64,000 nt of DNA, from the NCBI GenBank assembly GCA_036788195.1, contig DAIQNX010000002.1:1-64000 (forward strand), read 5' to 3'. The notes below the pieces were generated by a model, which searched no databases, was not told the origin of the DNA, and worked only from the letters and a program-made list of their open reading frames with translations. The DNA is from CALFXN01 sp937957815 (GTDB lineage Bacteria > Synergistota > Synergistia > Synergistales > Aminobacteriaceae). The position numbers were made by a program, and so were the translations under genes. Shown in pieces: positions 9,165 through 18,081 of this stretch; the stretch's first letter is position 1, and the number at the start of each line of letters is the position of its first letter.

Positions 9165-10460
9165 GTGCTGGACTCCTTCCGGGACGCATTCAGATTGCCG
9201 GATCTTAAGAGGAGAATTCTCTTCACCCTCGGCGTACTGTTCGTCTTCCGGCTCGGGGCCCACATTCCCACCCCCGGAATTGATGCGGATGCAATGGCAA
9301 AGCTGTTCGAACAGGGCGGCGTGCTGGGGTTCCTCGACATATTCGCCGGTGGCGCTCTGCGTCGCTTCAGCGTCTTCGCGCTTGGCGTCGCGCCGTACAT
9401 TAACTCCAGTATCATCATGCAGCTTCTTGTCGTCGTCTTCCCCTCTCTTGAGAAGATGCAGAAAGACACTGAGGAAGGGCGGAAAAAAATTGTCCAGTAC
9501 ACGAGGATCGGGACAATTTTCTTCGCTCTTGTCCAGGCTGTCGGGATGACCTTCTGGCTTCGAGGGCTCGGCGTTTTCAGCGGAGCCCTCTTCGACGGAA
9601 TTATCGTCGTGACGACGGTGACGGCGGGATCCCTTGCCGTAATGTGGCTCGGAGAGGAAATCTCGGACCACGGAATCGGGAACGGGATTTCTCTGCTCAT
9701 CTTTGCCGGTATTGTTGCCCGTGTGCCAGAATCGATCATTCAAAGCTGGCGGATGCTGATGCTCGGCGAAATGAATGTCCTCCTTCTGCTCGTGGCGATC
9801 GTGTTCATGGTCGTCGTAATCGCGGGATGCATTCTTCTGCAGGAAGGCCAGAGACGACTTCCGGTTCAGTATGCCAAACGGGTCGTGGGAAACAGGGTCT
9901 ATGGAGGACAGAGCACGTTTATCCCGTTGCGCGTGAACCAGGCCGGGGTCATACCGATCATCTTCGCGTCCTCGGTTCTCCTGTTCCCGTACTCGATCGC
10001 GCGGTTTTTCTCGGGGGATCTCGCGGTACTTCTCCAGAGGATTTTTGCTCCGGGGGGGATTGTGTACGAAGGGCTGTATGTAGCGCTCATCATCTTCTTC
10101 TCGTATTTCTACACTGCCGTCGTCTTCAACCCGGCGGATGTAGCGAACAACATGAAGAAGTACGGAGGCTTCATCCTCGGAATTCGTCCCGGGAAGCCGA
10201 CGTCCGATTATATCGAAAAGGTCATGTCGCGGATCACTCTCGGTGGCGCCGTCTTTCTTGCGATCATCGCCCTGATTCCGACGATGATGACATCGCTGAT
10301 GGGCCTGACGAGCTTCTATTTCGGGGGGACGGCAGTTCTCATTGTTGTCGGTGTCGCTCTCGACACGGTTCATCAGATCGAAGGTCATCTCCTCATGCGG
10401 CATTACGAGGGTATTCTGAAGCGTCGGGACGGCAAGGCCGCCGGGTTGCTCCGATTCTAG
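9165..10460 (+). CDS. secY: Preprotein translocase channel subunit SecY
   Basis: Encodes 431 residues, typical SecY length, with ten hydrophobic segments. SecY signatures include GAHIPTPGID near residue 32, FSVFALGVAPYINSSII near residue 68, and the cytoplasmic loop GQRRLPVQYAKRV near residue 230. It forms the inner-membrane channel for Sec-dependent export. The GTG start abuts the rplO stop (TAA GTG), so translation is probably coupled. Confidence 0.98.
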   Translation: MLDSFRDAFRLPDLKRRILFTLGVLFVFRLGAHIPTPGIDADAMAKLFEQGGVLGFLDIFAGGALRRFSVFALGVAPYINSSIIMQLLVVVFPSLEKMQKDTEEGRKKIVQYTRIGTIFFALVQAVGMTFWLRGLGVFSGALFDGIIVVTTVTAGSLAVMWLGEEISDHGIGNGISLLIFAGIVARVPESIIQSWRMLMLGEMNVLLLLVAIVFMVVVIAGCILLQEGQRRLPVQYAKRVVGNRVYGGQSTFIPLRVNQAGVIPIIFASSVLLFPYSIARFFSGDLAVLLQRIFAPGGIVYEGLYVALIIFFSYFYTAVVFNPADVANNMKKYGGFILGIRPGKPTSDYIEKVMSRITLGGAVFLAIIALIPTMMTSLMGLTSFYFGGTAVLIVVGVALDTVHQIEGHLLMRHYEGILKRRDGKAAGLLRF

Positions 10461-10480
10461 ACGGACGGTGACGCAAAACG

Positions 10481-11131
10481 ATGAAGATCATTCTCCTCGG
10501 GCCTCCTGGGGCGGGGAAGGGAACGCAAGCGGCTGCAATCAGGGGGAAATTCGGAATTCCGCACATTTCGACGGGGGACATTTTCCGAGAGAACGTTCGT
10601 GCCGGAACTCCCCTCGGTATTGAAGCGAGAAAGTATATGGATGCGGGACAGCTTGTTCCTGATGGCCTTGTCGTGTCGATGGTTGCGGATCGTCTGGGAA
10701 AGCCGGATTGTGTTTCGGGGTTTCTGCTTGACGGTTTTCCCAGAACGTTACCTCAGGCGGAAGCGTTCGACGTGTATCTGACTGAGAAGAACATGCAGCT
10801 TGACGGAGTTGTTCTCCTTGACGTTGACGACGAAACAGTGGTCTGCCGTCTTTCCGGAAGGCGGGTTTGCCGTTCCTGTGGCGAGATCTATCATGTTTCG
10901 TTCAAGCCTTCGAAGAAGGGATCCCAATGCGAGCTTTGCGGAGGGGAACTCTATCAGAGGGACGACGACACGGAACAGGTCATAAGGAACCGCCTTGCGG
11001 TATATCATCTGCAGACAGCCCCCCTGATTTCATTTTACAGGGAAAAGGCCCTTCTTCGTTCGGTCGATGCGGCGACATCCAGCAGTGTCGTTATGCAAGC
11101 CATCGAGACCATGTGCGCAAACAGGTCATGA
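10481..11131 (+). CDS. adk: Adenylate kinase, zinc-LID type
   Basis: Encodes 216 residues; catalyses ATP + AMP to 2 ADP. The P-loop GPPGAGKGTQ is at residues 7-16 and the DGFPRT AMP-site motif near residue 84. The LID domain (about residues 126-160) has two Cys pairs (CRSC and CELC), the zinc-binding form found in many Gram-positive and thermophilic bacteria. It follows secY by 20 bases, as in most spc operons, and its stop overlaps map as ATGA. Confidence 0.98.
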   Translation: MKIILLGPPGAGKGTQAAAIRGKFGIPHISTGDIFRENVRAGTPLGIEARKYMDAGQLVPDGLVVSMVADRLGKPDCVSGFLLDGFPRTLPQAEAFDVYLTEKNMQLDGVVLLDVDDETVVCRLSGRRVCRSCGEIYHVSFKPSKKGSQCELCGGELYQRDDDTEQVIRNRLAVYHLQTAPLISFYREKALLRSVDAATSSSVVMQAIETMCANRS

Positions 11132-11904
11132 TAAGTCTCAAAGGGGAACGGGATCTCCGGTTCATGCGACAGGCAGGCCGAATCGTCGCCGATGTCCTGG
11201 ACGAGATCCGGACTGTAATCCGCGCGGGGATGACGACCGCCGAAATTGACGCTCTTTCCGAGGAAGTCATACGCAAGTCGGATGCGGCACCTGCGTTCAA
11301 GGGATACAGGGTTCCCGGAATATCGATTCCATTTCCTGGAGCCGTCTGTGTCTCGATCAACAGTGAAATCGTACATGGGATACCAAGCGCAGAGCGATTT
11401 CTCGAGGAAGGCGATATCGTCAGCGTCGATGTCGGCGCGTGCTACGAAGGGTATTACGGCGATGCGGCGTGTACGTTTCCCGTCGGTATCGTGAGCGAGG
11501 AGAGAATGCACCTTCTCCGCGCGACTCAGACAGGGCTCGAAAGGGCGATAGAAAAGGCCCACCCGGGGAATACGATCGGAGATATCGGGCATGCCGTGGA
11601 GGCATATATTCTCGGCGAGGGCTTCGGACTCGTGCGGGACTATACGGGACACGGGATCGGCCGGCATCTTCACGAACCGCCCCAGGTGCCGAATTACGGC
11701 CATCCCGGGCGTGGAATCACCCTGAAACCGGGAATGGTCCTCGCGATCGAGCCAATGGTGATGGCAGGCGGGGAAGATGTCGTAACCGGACCGGACGACT
11801 GGGTGGTTCTCACAGCGGACGGCTCGGACGCAGCTCATTTCGAACGAACGGTTCTTGTTACCTGCGATGAACCTGAAATACTTACCCCGTGGACATGGGA
11901 GTAA
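11128..11904 (+). CDS. map: Methionine aminopeptidase, type I
   Basis: Encodes 258 residues from the ATG at 11128, which overlaps the adk stop. The metal ligands can be read in order: the Asp pair in VSVDVGACYEGYYGDAA, His in YTGHGIGRHLHEPP, Glu in LAIEPMV, and Glu in HFERTVL. It removes the initiator methionine from nascent proteins. The secY-adk-map order is classical. Confidence 0.98.
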   Translation: MISLKGERDLRFMRQAGRIVADVLDEIRTVIRAGMTTAEIDALSEEVIRKSDAAPAFKGYRVPGISIPFPGAVCVSINSEIVHGIPSAERFLEEGDIVSVDVGACYEGYYGDAACTFPVGIVSEERMHLLRATQTGLERAIEKAHPGNTIGDIGHAVEAYILGEGFGLVRDYTGHGIGRHLHEPPQVPNYGHPGRGITLKPGMVLAIEPMVMAGGEDVVTGPDDWVVLTADGSDAAHFERTVLVTCDEPEILTPWTWE

Positions 11905-11910
11905 GAACGT

Positions 11911-12222
11911 ATGGAATTCACTTTGGGGCAGATTGTGCGCTCCCTGCAGGGCAAGGACGCCGGAACATGGTACATCGTCATGGGGTTCCGGGAAAGAAGG
12001 ATCCTTGTCAGTGATGGAAAGCGTTTCCCCATGGACCGGCTGAAGGCGAAGAATCCGATTCACCTTCAGCCTACGGGATGGAGAGACGAAGACATCGCAG
12101 CCGCGCTTGCGCGCGGAGAGATGATAGACAGCGGAAGGATCCGAAACGTCATTTGCCGGAATACGGATTCGATAAATTGCAGGGAGGGAGACGTGACCGC
12201 ATGGCGAACAAAGACGAGGTAG
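11911..12222 (+). CDS. KOW-domain RNA-binding protein (L14e-like)
   Basis: Encodes 103 residues. The N-terminal [20 protein letters not shown] stretch is KOW-like and resembles the small L14e/L27e-type proteins often found between map and infA in Firmicutes and relatives. The exact role is unknown; ribosome association is an inference from context. Its last 22 bases overlap the infA start in another frame, and the C-terminal 25 residues look unlike the family core. Confidence 0.7.
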   Translation: MEFTLGQIVRSLQGKDAGTWYIVMGFRERRILVSDGKRFPMDRLKAKNPIHLQPTGWRDEDIAAALARGEMIDSGRIRNVICRNTDSINCREGDVTAWRTKTR

Positions 12223-12422
12223 TCGAGGTCAAGGGGAAGGTGCTTGAGCCGTTACCCAACGCTATGTTCAGGGTTGAGCTCGAGAATGGACACAAGCTTC
12301 TTGCCCATGTTTCCGGAAAAATGCGGATGCACTTTATCCGGATTCTTCCCGGCGACAAGGTTCTTGTGGAAATTTCACCGTATGACTTGACACGGGGACG
12401 CATAATCTATAGATATAAATAG
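12201..12422 (+). CDS. infA: Translation initiation factor IF-1
   Basis: Encodes 73 residues from the ATG at 12201; AGGGAGGGAGA (12181-12191) provides the Shine-Dalgarno. It is one OB-fold domain with the conserved [20 protein letters not shown] start and the [13 protein letters not shown] end. IF-1 blocks the A site during initiation. The start lies inside the 3' end of the KOW gene. Confidence 0.97.
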   Translation: MANKDEVVEVKGKVLEPLPNAMFRVELENGHKLLAHVSGKMRMHFIRILPGDKVLVEISPYDLTRGRIIYRYK

Positions 12423-12548
12423 CTCGAAATACTACCTCGTATCCGTCGGTTTTTCTCCCGGCGGAAGCCTGAAGAGCACTCTGAAATTCTCTTTTTTTAT
12501 CCGGATGGGAGACCTGTTCGGATGATTTTCTGGAGGAGCGTGGACACT
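12423..12548 (+). promoter_or_regulatory. rpmJ leader with two possible hairpins
   Basis: This 126-base gap is the longest in the ribosomal cluster. It contains an imperfect 7-base-pair stem CCGTCGG / CCGGCGG (12443-12449 with 12458-12464) and a weak stem AAGAG / CTCTT (12472-12476 with 12489-12493) that runs into seven T (12492-12498). It could be a leaky terminator, an attenuator or a feedback leader before the alpha-operon genes. No clear promoter was seen. Confidence 0.35.
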
Positions 12549-12674
12549 ATGAAAGTACGACCGTCGGTTAAGCCGATCTGCGAATTCTGCCGGATCATCC
12601 GGCGCAAAGGGGTCGTCCGGGTTATCTGCAGCCGCAACCCCCGGCACAAACAGCGACAGGGAGCAAGGAGGTAG
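12549..12674 (+). CDS. rpmJ: 50S ribosomal protein L36
   Basis: A 41-residue gene starting [14 protein letters not shown]. The zinc-binding pattern is complete: CEFC at residues 11-14, then a Cys in [14 protein letters not shown] followed by His. It is three or four residues longer than the usual 37-38 because the C-terminus ends ARR. Shine-Dalgarno GGAGGAG lies 10-16 bases upstream. It fills the expected infA-rpmJ-rpsM position. Confidence 0.95.
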   Translation: MKVRPSVKPICEFCRIIRRKGVVRVICSRNPRHKQRQGARR

Positions 12675-12680
12675 TCGGAT

Positions 12681-13058
12681 ATGGCGCGAATCGCAGGAGT
12701 CGATCTCCCGCGTGACAAGAGGGTCGAGATCGGGTTGACGTACATTTTCGGTATTGGTCTGCCTGTGTCGAAGAAGATTCTCGCAGCAACAGGAGTGAAC
12801 CCCGATACACGCGTGAAGGACCTGACCGAAGAAGAAGAACAGAAGATCCGGCGCGAGATCGAAGAGCATTACAAGGTGGAAGGCGACCTTCGCCGCGAGA
12901 TATCCATGAATATCAAGAGATTGATGGATATCGGGTGCTACAGGGGAATACGGCATCGTATCGGCCTTCCGGTACGTGGCCAGCACACGCGAACCAATGC
13001 CCGTACGAGAAAGGGACCGCGTCGGACTGTTGCGAACAAGAAGCAGGCCGGAAAGTAA
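12681..13058 (+). CDS. rpsM: 30S ribosomal protein S13
   Basis: Encodes 125 residues. [22 protein letters not shown] and the C-terminal [19 protein letters not shown] segments are S13 hallmarks; the basic tail contacts P-site tRNA. AAGGAGG is built into the end of rpmJ and lies 8 bases upstream of the ATG. Confidence 0.98.
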   Translation: MARIAGVDLPRDKRVEIGLTYIFGIGLPVSKKILAATGVNPDTRVKDLTEEEEQKIRREIEEHYKVEGDLRREISMNIKRLMDIGCYRGIRHRIGLPVRGQHTRTNARTRKGPRRTVANKKQAGK

Positions 13059-13107
13059 CCGGGCGGTTTCCGACGGGCATTGAACGAGGACAAGGAGGAT
13101 TACGCAC

Positions 13108-13500
13108 GTGGCGAAGCGTACGCAAAGGCGCGGAAAGCGCAAGGAAAGAAAGAATGTCAGCTATGGTGTGGCGCATATCTATTCCACTTTCAATAATACG
13201 ATCGTAAGCGTTTCGGATAAGGGTGGAAACGTGCTCGCCTGGGCTTCGGGCGGAAACGTCGGTTTCAAGGGAACGCGAAAATCGACTCCGTTCGCCGCGC
13301 AGATCGCTGCGCAGCAGGTTGCGAAAGCCGCTCAGGAACATGGGGTCCAGGAGATAGACGTCGTCGTCAAGGGACCGGGACCCGGTCGCGAGTCGGCCAT
13401 ACGATCCCTTCAGGCTGCGGGTCTGCAGGTCAATATGATTAAAGAAGCGACGCCCATCCCGCATAACGGATGCCGACCGCCGAAGCGGCGTCGGGTGTAG
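13108..13500 (+). CDS. rpsK: 30S ribosomal protein S11
   Basis: Encodes 130 residues from a GTG start with AAGGAGGA upstream. The [16 protein letters not shown] segment near residue 22 and the C-terminal [15 protein letters not shown] end are diagnostic for S11, a platform protein near the 3' end of 16S rRNA. The GPGPGRES segment lies near residue 90. Confidence 0.98.
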   Translation: MAKRTQRRGKRKERKNVSYGVAHIYSTFNNTIVSVSDKGGNVLAWASGGNVGFKGTRKSTPFAAQIAAQQVAKAAQEHGVQEIDVVVKGPGPGRESAIRSLQAAGLQVNMIKEATPIPHNGCRPPKRRRV

Positions 13501-13528
13501 TCGCGGGACGGGAGGAGGAGAGAATCTC

Positions 13529-14164
13529 ATGAGCAGATATACGGGTCCTGCGTGCCGCCTGTGCCGGGCGGAGGGAGGCAAGCTGTTTCTGAAGGGAGAC
13601 AGGTGCTTCACCGAGAAGTGCGCCATTACGCGACGGGAGAAAAGCAAAAAGACTCCGGGCGGCGGCGGCAAGATGCGTACCAAGGTCAGTGAATACGGAA
13701 TCCGTCTTCGGGAAAAGCAGAAGCTCCGGAGGTATTACGGCATGAACGAAGCGCAGTTCCGCCGATTCTTCGAGCAGGCGAACGCCATGCCGGGTCAGAC
13801 GGGACATAATTTCCTCCAGCTTCTCGAAAGACGGCTCGACAACGTCGTCTTCCGTCTCGGATACGGCATAAGCCGCCGTCAGGCCAGACAACTTGTCATG
13901 CACGGGCATTTCCGAATCAATGGAAAGAAGGTCGACATTCCCAGTTATCTCGTCAAGGGAGGCGACAGCATCTCCATTGCGGAAAAGAGCCGCGAGATCC
14001 AGTTCCTCAAGGAAAACGCGGAAGTGGCCTCGTCGCGTCACATCCCCGAGTGGCTTCAGTACTCCGCGGAAAATATGGAAGGGAAAGTCCTGTCCATTCC
14101 AACGCGTGAACAGATTGACGTGCCGGTTACCGAACAGCTCGTCGTCGAGTTTTACGCCCGATAA
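13529..14164 (+). CDS. rpsD: 30S ribosomal protein S4, zinc type
   Basis: Encodes 211 residues. The N-terminal Cys cluster (CRLC near residue 9, CFTEKC near residue 26) indicates the zinc-binding S4 form. An S4 RNA-binding domain follows (LDNVVFRLGYGISRRQARQLV near residue 100). S4 begins 30S assembly and in E. coli represses the alpha operon. Confidence 0.98.
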   Translation: MSRYTGPACRLCRAEGGKLFLKGDRCFTEKCAITRREKSKKTPGGGGKMRTKVSEYGIRLREKQKLRRYYGMNEAQFRRFFEQANAMPGQTGHNFLQLLERRLDNVVFRLGYGISRRQARQLVMHGHFRINGKKVDIPSYLVKGGDSISIAEKSREIQFLKENAEVASSRHIPEWLQYSAENMEGKVLSIPTREQIDVPVTEQLVVEFYAR

Positions 14165-14187
14165 CGTCCCGAAAGGTGTTGGGGATT

Positions 14188-15186
14188 TTGGAACTGTTGC
14201 GGCCTGAAATCCGAATCGAAGAGTGCAGCTCTACCTACGGCAAGATCACGATCGAACCTCTCGAGCGGGGTTATGGAGTGACTCTTGGAAACGCACTTCG
14301 TCGGGTTCTCCTATCTTCGATAAGGGGTGCCGCCATTTCGTCGGTGCGGATAGACGGGGTTCTGCACGAGTTCAGTACCGTTGCGGGGGTTCGGGAGGAC
14401 GTCATCGGCATGCTCCTGAACCTGAAGAAGCTCTCCGTTCGCAGCTTCAGCAACGAGGTACGCGTACTCCGTCTCGAGGTCGAAGGTCCTAAGAAGGTGA
14501 CCGCGGCAGACATCCAGCCCGACAGTGAGGTTGAATTTGTGGACGGAGATGCGTATATCTGTACGATGGAAGACGGAGCGAAGCTCTCCATGGATCTGTA
14601 TATCGAGCAGGGAACCGGATACGGGACGTCCGAGCGACCGCGACCTCCGTATCTTCCTGCCGACGGACTCGTGATCGACGCTCTGTTCTCCCCCGTACAG
14701 CGGGTGAATTACGAGGTCGAGGCGGCACGCGTCGGTCACAGAACGGATTATGAGCGCCTCGTTCTCGAAGTGTGGACGAACGGCGTCGTTGCACCCGACA
14801 TTTCGGTCTGCGAAGCCGCGACGACCATCAAGGGGTATTTCGGAATCGTCGCTGACGAGATCGAAAAGGCGCATCCCAGCTCCATGTCGAAAGAATCCGC
14901 ATTGGGACCGCTGGAAACTCCGTCCGAAGGCGTGCGTACCGGAGATCCGGAAAAGGACGACTTCCTTTCGAAGCCTGTGCATGAGCTCGAGCTTTCTATT
15001 CGAAGCGAAAATTGTCTTCTTCGCGGCGGGATTCACACCATCGGCGATCTGCTGAGCAAAAACAAAGAGGATCTCCTCAAGATCCGTAACCTCGGGAAGA
15101 TCTCCCTGCGCGAGATTGAGGAGAAGGTCGAAAAGCTGGGCATCACGCTGAAAAACGAGAAGTCCGGCGACAAAGCGGAAGAATAA
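14188..15186 (+). CDS. rpoA: RNA polymerase alpha subunit
   Basis: Encodes 332 residues if it starts at the TTG at 14188, chosen because AAAGGTG (14172-14178) lies 9 bases upstream; a GTG at 14176 would add four residues. The N-terminal domain has the GYGVTLGNALRRVLLSS dimerisation motif; the C-terminal domain has the HhH segment with LLKIRNLGKISLREIEEKV, which binds UP elements and activators. It closes the alpha operon with rplQ. Confidence 0.97.
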   Translation: MELLRPEIRIEECSSTYGKITIEPLERGYGVTLGNALRRVLLSSIRGAAISSVRIDGVLHEFSTVAGVREDVIGMLLNLKKLSVRSFSNEVRVLRLEVEGPKKVTAADIQPDSEVEFVDGDAYICTMEDGAKLSMDLYIEQGTGYGTSERPRPPYLPADGLVIDALFSPVQRVNYEVEAARVGHRTDYERLVLEVWTNGVVAPDISVCEAATTIKGYFGIVADEIEKAHPSSMSKESALGPLETPSEGVRTGDPEKDDFLSKPVHELELSIRSENCLLRGGIHTIGDLLSKNKEDLLKIRNLGKISLREIEEKVEKLGITLKNEKSGDKAEE

Positions 15187-15210
15187 CCCTGTAAAGGAGG
15201 ACTCGGTCCC

Positions 15211-15564
15211 ATGCGACACCAAATGGACCACAGAACCCTCGGTCGGTACGGAAGCCACCGGAGGGCGATGCTCGCGAACATGGCCGCGAGCCTCTTCTTG
15301 GAAGAGAGCATCACAACGACTCTGACGCGCGCGAAGGAATTGCGTCGCGTTGCGGAGAAACTCATTACGCGCGCGAAGGGCGGCACCATCCATGATCGCC
15401 GGATCATTCGTTCGCGCATGCCGCACAAGGAAGCCTCGATCAAGCTCTTCGACGATATCGCCAAGAGATTTGCGAGCAGACCCGGCGGCTACACCAGGAT
15501 CATCAAGACCGGATATCGCGTGGGAGACGGTTCCCCTCTCGCCGTCATTCGACTGGTCGACTGA
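15211..15564 (+). CDS. rplQ: 50S ribosomal protein L17
   Basis: Encodes 117 residues. It begins MRHQMDHRTLGRYGSHRRAM and contains the EESITTTLTRAKELR segment of L17. AAAGGAGGA precedes the ATG. It ends the ribosomal supercluster; the ECF transporter genes begin two bases after its stop, so they may be co-transcribed. Confidence 0.98.
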   Translation: MRHQMDHRTLGRYGSHRRAMLANMAASLFLEESITTTLTRAKELRRVAEKLITRAKGGTIHDRRIIRSRMPHKEASIKLFDDIAKRFASRPGGYTRIIKTGYRVGDGSPLAVIRLVD

Positions 15565-15566
15565 CG

Positions 15567-16397
15567 ATGCCCCAGGAGTTCGTCTGCGATTTGCGGGACG
15601 TGTGGTACACCTACTCCGGTGCACGCGCTCCCGCACTTCGGGGCGTCTCGCTCAGGGTCCGGAAGGGCGAATGGCTCGGGATTCTGGGAAGCAACGGATC
15701 CGGGAAATCGACTCTGGCACGACTGATGAACGCCCTGCTGATTCCCACGCAGGGCGCTTGTTTTGTCGATGGCCTTTCCACCGCCGCCTCCTCGTGCGTC
15801 CCGGCGATTCGCCGCACGGTATCCCTTGTCTTTCAGAACCCGGAGAACCAGATCGTGGGAACGACGGTTGAGGATGACGCGGCTTTCGGTCCGGAAAACA
15901 TCGGCCTTTCGTCCGAGGCGATCCGTTCCCGTGTCCGAACCGCGCTTTCTACCGTAGGCCTGTCGGCGAAGGCCGGCAAACCGACGTACACTCTCTCAGG
16001 CGGGGAAAAGCAGCGCCTCGCGATTGCCGGAGCGCTTGCCCTCGACACCCCATGTATCGTTCTCGACGAACCGACAGCCATGCTGGATCCCGCGGGCAGA
16101 TCCGAGGTCCTCGACGTTTTGTCTTCCCTGCACCGTCAGGGACGTTCGATCATCTACATCACGCACAGGCTGGAGGAAGCGCTTCGCTGCGACCGGGTCG
16201 TCGTACTTCATTCCGGCGAGATCGTCTCCGAAGGAAGCGCTGTCGATATCCTGACGAGGAAGGATTGCGGCGAATGGGGAATCGAACCTCCCCCGCTTCT
16301 TCTTCTCTGGAGATCGCTCGTCGATTCGGGAATCATCTCCCCGGATACGAAGCCCGTCCGTTCATGCATGGAGGCAGCACTATGTCGCTTGTCGTAA
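15567..16397 (+). CDS. ecfA1: ECF transporter ATPase EcfA1
   Basis: Encodes 276 residues. Walker A GSNGSGKST is near residue 42, the Q-loop FQNPENQ near residue 90, the ABC signature LSGGEKQR near residue 142, and Walker B IVLDEPTAMLD near residue 165. The FQNPENQ-type Q-loop is typical of energy-coupling-factor ATPases, which power vitamin and metal uptake with a separate S component. The S component is not in this window. Confidence 0.93.
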   Translation: MPQEFVCDLRDVWYTYSGARAPALRGVSLRVRKGEWLGILGSNGSGKSTLARLMNALLIPTQGACFVDGLSTAASSCVPAIRRTVSLVFQNPENQIVGTTVEDDAAFGPENIGLSSEAIRSRVRTALSTVGLSAKAGKPTYTLSGGEKQRLAIAGALALDTPCIVLDEPTAMLDPAGRSEVLDVLSSLHRQGRSIIYITHRLEEALRCDRVVVLHSGEIVSEGSAVDILTRKDCGEWGIEPPPLLLLWRSLVDSGIISPDTKPVRSCMEAALCRLS

Positions 16398-17263
16398 GCG
16401 GTCTTGGATATACGTATCATCGGGGAACGCCTCTCGAAACAACGGCCTTGCAGGATATTTCTTTCCAGGCAGAGCCAGGACAGTGGATCTCGATCGTCGG
16501 ACATACCGGGAGCGGAAAATCCACCCTCGCGCAGCATCTCAACGGTCTGCTGCTGCCGCAGCGGGGGAGCGTCTCGGTCGACGGAATCCCGTGCGTCAGG
16601 AAGGAAAAGCGCCTTCGGGACGTCCGTCGCATTGTCGGTCTCATTTTTCAGTACCCGGAGCAGCAATTGTTCGCCGAAACCGTTTTCGACGAGATCTCGT
16701 ACGCTCCGAGGAACTGGTCGTGCCCCGAAAAGGAGATTCCGGGCCGCGTCGCGCGCGCAGCCGGACGTCTCGGGATCCCGGAAGATTCGTTCTCGAGAAG
16801 CCCCTTCCTGTTTTCGGGAGGGGAAAAGAGAAAGATCGCGATTGCTTCTGTTCTTTCCGCATCTCCACGGTATCTCGTCCTCGATGAACCCACGGCGGGG
16901 CTCGATGCCGGGAGCAGAAGAGAGCTTCTCTCGCTTCTGACCGAACTGCGCGCGGACGAAGGGATCTGCGTTATCCTCATAACTCACGACCTCGAAATCG
17001 CTCTGGAGATGAGCACGCGAATCCTCATGCTCGACGAGGGCAGACATGTCTTCTGGGGAAGTCCGGAGCGACTCGCGCCTGAGCTTGTCGCGGGGCGCTT
17101 TCCCCGACTCGTTCCGCCCGATGTCCTACTTTTCTCGTCGCGGATCGCCGCGCAGAGATGCGATGTTCCGATCACCTGGGACTGGAAAGTACTCGCGAAA
17201 GCTCTGGAGCGCTCGGCGATATCCATCGAACGAAAATGCGAGGTGCCGTCATGCGTTTCATGA
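16382..17263 (+). CDS. ecfA2: ECF transporter ATPase EcfA2
   Basis: Encodes 293 residues from the ATG at 16382, overlapping the ecfA1 end by 16 bases. Walker A GHTGSGKST, Q-loop FQYPEQQLF, signature FSGGEKRK and Walker B LVLDEPTAGLD are in order. The FQYPEQQLF loop is characteristic of EcfA2. It forms the heterodimeric ATPase with EcfA1 and couples to EcfT through the Q-helix. Confidence 0.93.
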   Translation: MSLVVSGLGYTYHRGTPLETTALQDISFQAEPGQWISIVGHTGSGKSTLAQHLNGLLLPQRGSVSVDGIPCVRKEKRLRDVRRIVGLIFQYPEQQLFAETVFDEISYAPRNWSCPEKEIPGRVARAAGRLGIPEDSFSRSPFLFSGGEKRKIAIASVLSASPRYLVLDEPTAGLDAGSRRELLSLLTELRADEGICVILITHDLEIALEMSTRILMLDEGRHVFWGSPERLAPELVAGRFPRLVPPDVLLFSSRIAAQRCDVPITWDWKVLAKALERSAISIERKCEVPSCVS

Positions 17264-18081
17264 ACCACATGACATTCGGCCAGTACATTCCGGTCGACTC
17301 TTTCATCCACAGGCTCGATCCCCGCGGAAAAATCCTTTCGACGACGCTGCTTCTCACAGGGATCTTCCTGATGGGGCATTTCCCCGTTTTTATTCTGTGG
17401 GGCGGGGCTCTCCTCATTCTTGCGGCGATGTCGCGTCTTCCGGTCAGACTCGTTCTCGCAGGTGCGCGACCTGTATTGATTCTGGTTTTGTTTACCGGCA
17501 TTCTGCACCTCTTCTTCACCGGAGGGACTCCCGTCGCTTCGTTTGGCCCGCTTGAGATCACCCGCGAGGGAATACGGCTCGCGGCGATGATGAGTACCCG
17601 ACTGGTTTTCCTTGTTCTGTTCGCTTCCTTCCTGACGCTCACGACGAGTCCGATGGAACTCGCCGACGGCATCGAGCGCCTTTTCTCTCCGTTCGTGCGG
17701 TTCGGGTTTCCCGCACACGAGCTCGCGATGATGATGACGATTTCTCTCCGTTTCATCCCGACGCTGCTCGACGAGACGGATCGCATCACGAAGGCGCAGG
17801 TCGCACGGGGAGCGAAGTTCGATCAAGGCAGTTTTTTCTGTCGAATGAAATCGTTTCTCCCCGTCCTCGTTCCGCTTTTCGTCATCGTATTCCAACGCGC
17901 CGACGATCTTGCCGTCGCGATGGAGTCCCGCTGCTACACGGGCGGTGGCGGACGAAGCCGCATGAATCCGCTGGCATGGAAAGGAAACGACAGCTTCGCG
18001 CTCTTCTGCGTCGCCGCATTCATTCTTCTCGCGGAATTCGCCGACAGGTATCTCTCGTGGCCAGGTATGCCGCTCTCGTAG
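17251..18081 (+). CDS. ecfT: ECF transporter transmembrane protein EcfT
   Basis: Encodes 276 residues from the ATG at 17251 (GAGGTG at 17240-17245), overlapping the end of ecfA2. It begins with the family segment GQYIPVDSFIHRLDPRGKIL and has several hydrophobic helices. The two cytoplasmic coupling motifs of EcfT can be seen as AQVARGA near residue 185 and SRCYTGG near residue 225. It is the integral scaffold linking the ATPases to exchangeable S components. Confidence 0.93.
   Translation: MRFMNHMTFGQYIPVDSFIHRLDPRGKILSTTLLLTGIFLMGHFPVFILWGGALLILAAMSRLPVRLVLAGARPVLILVLFTGILHLFFTGGTPVASFGPLEITREGIRLAAMMSTRLVFLVLFASFLTLTTSPMELADGIERLFSPFVRFGFPAHELAMMMTISLRFIPTLLDETDRITKAQVARGAKFDQGSFFCRMKSFLPVLVPLFVIVFQRADDLAVAMESRCYTGGGGRSRMNPLAWKGNDSFALFCVAAFILLAEFADRYLSWPGMPLS

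Noticed and set aside
8505..10403. A 632-residue minus-strand reading frame across secY and rplO
   Set aside because: It is the mirror of highly conserved sense genes in G+C-rich DNA; no family motifs and no ribosome-binding site.
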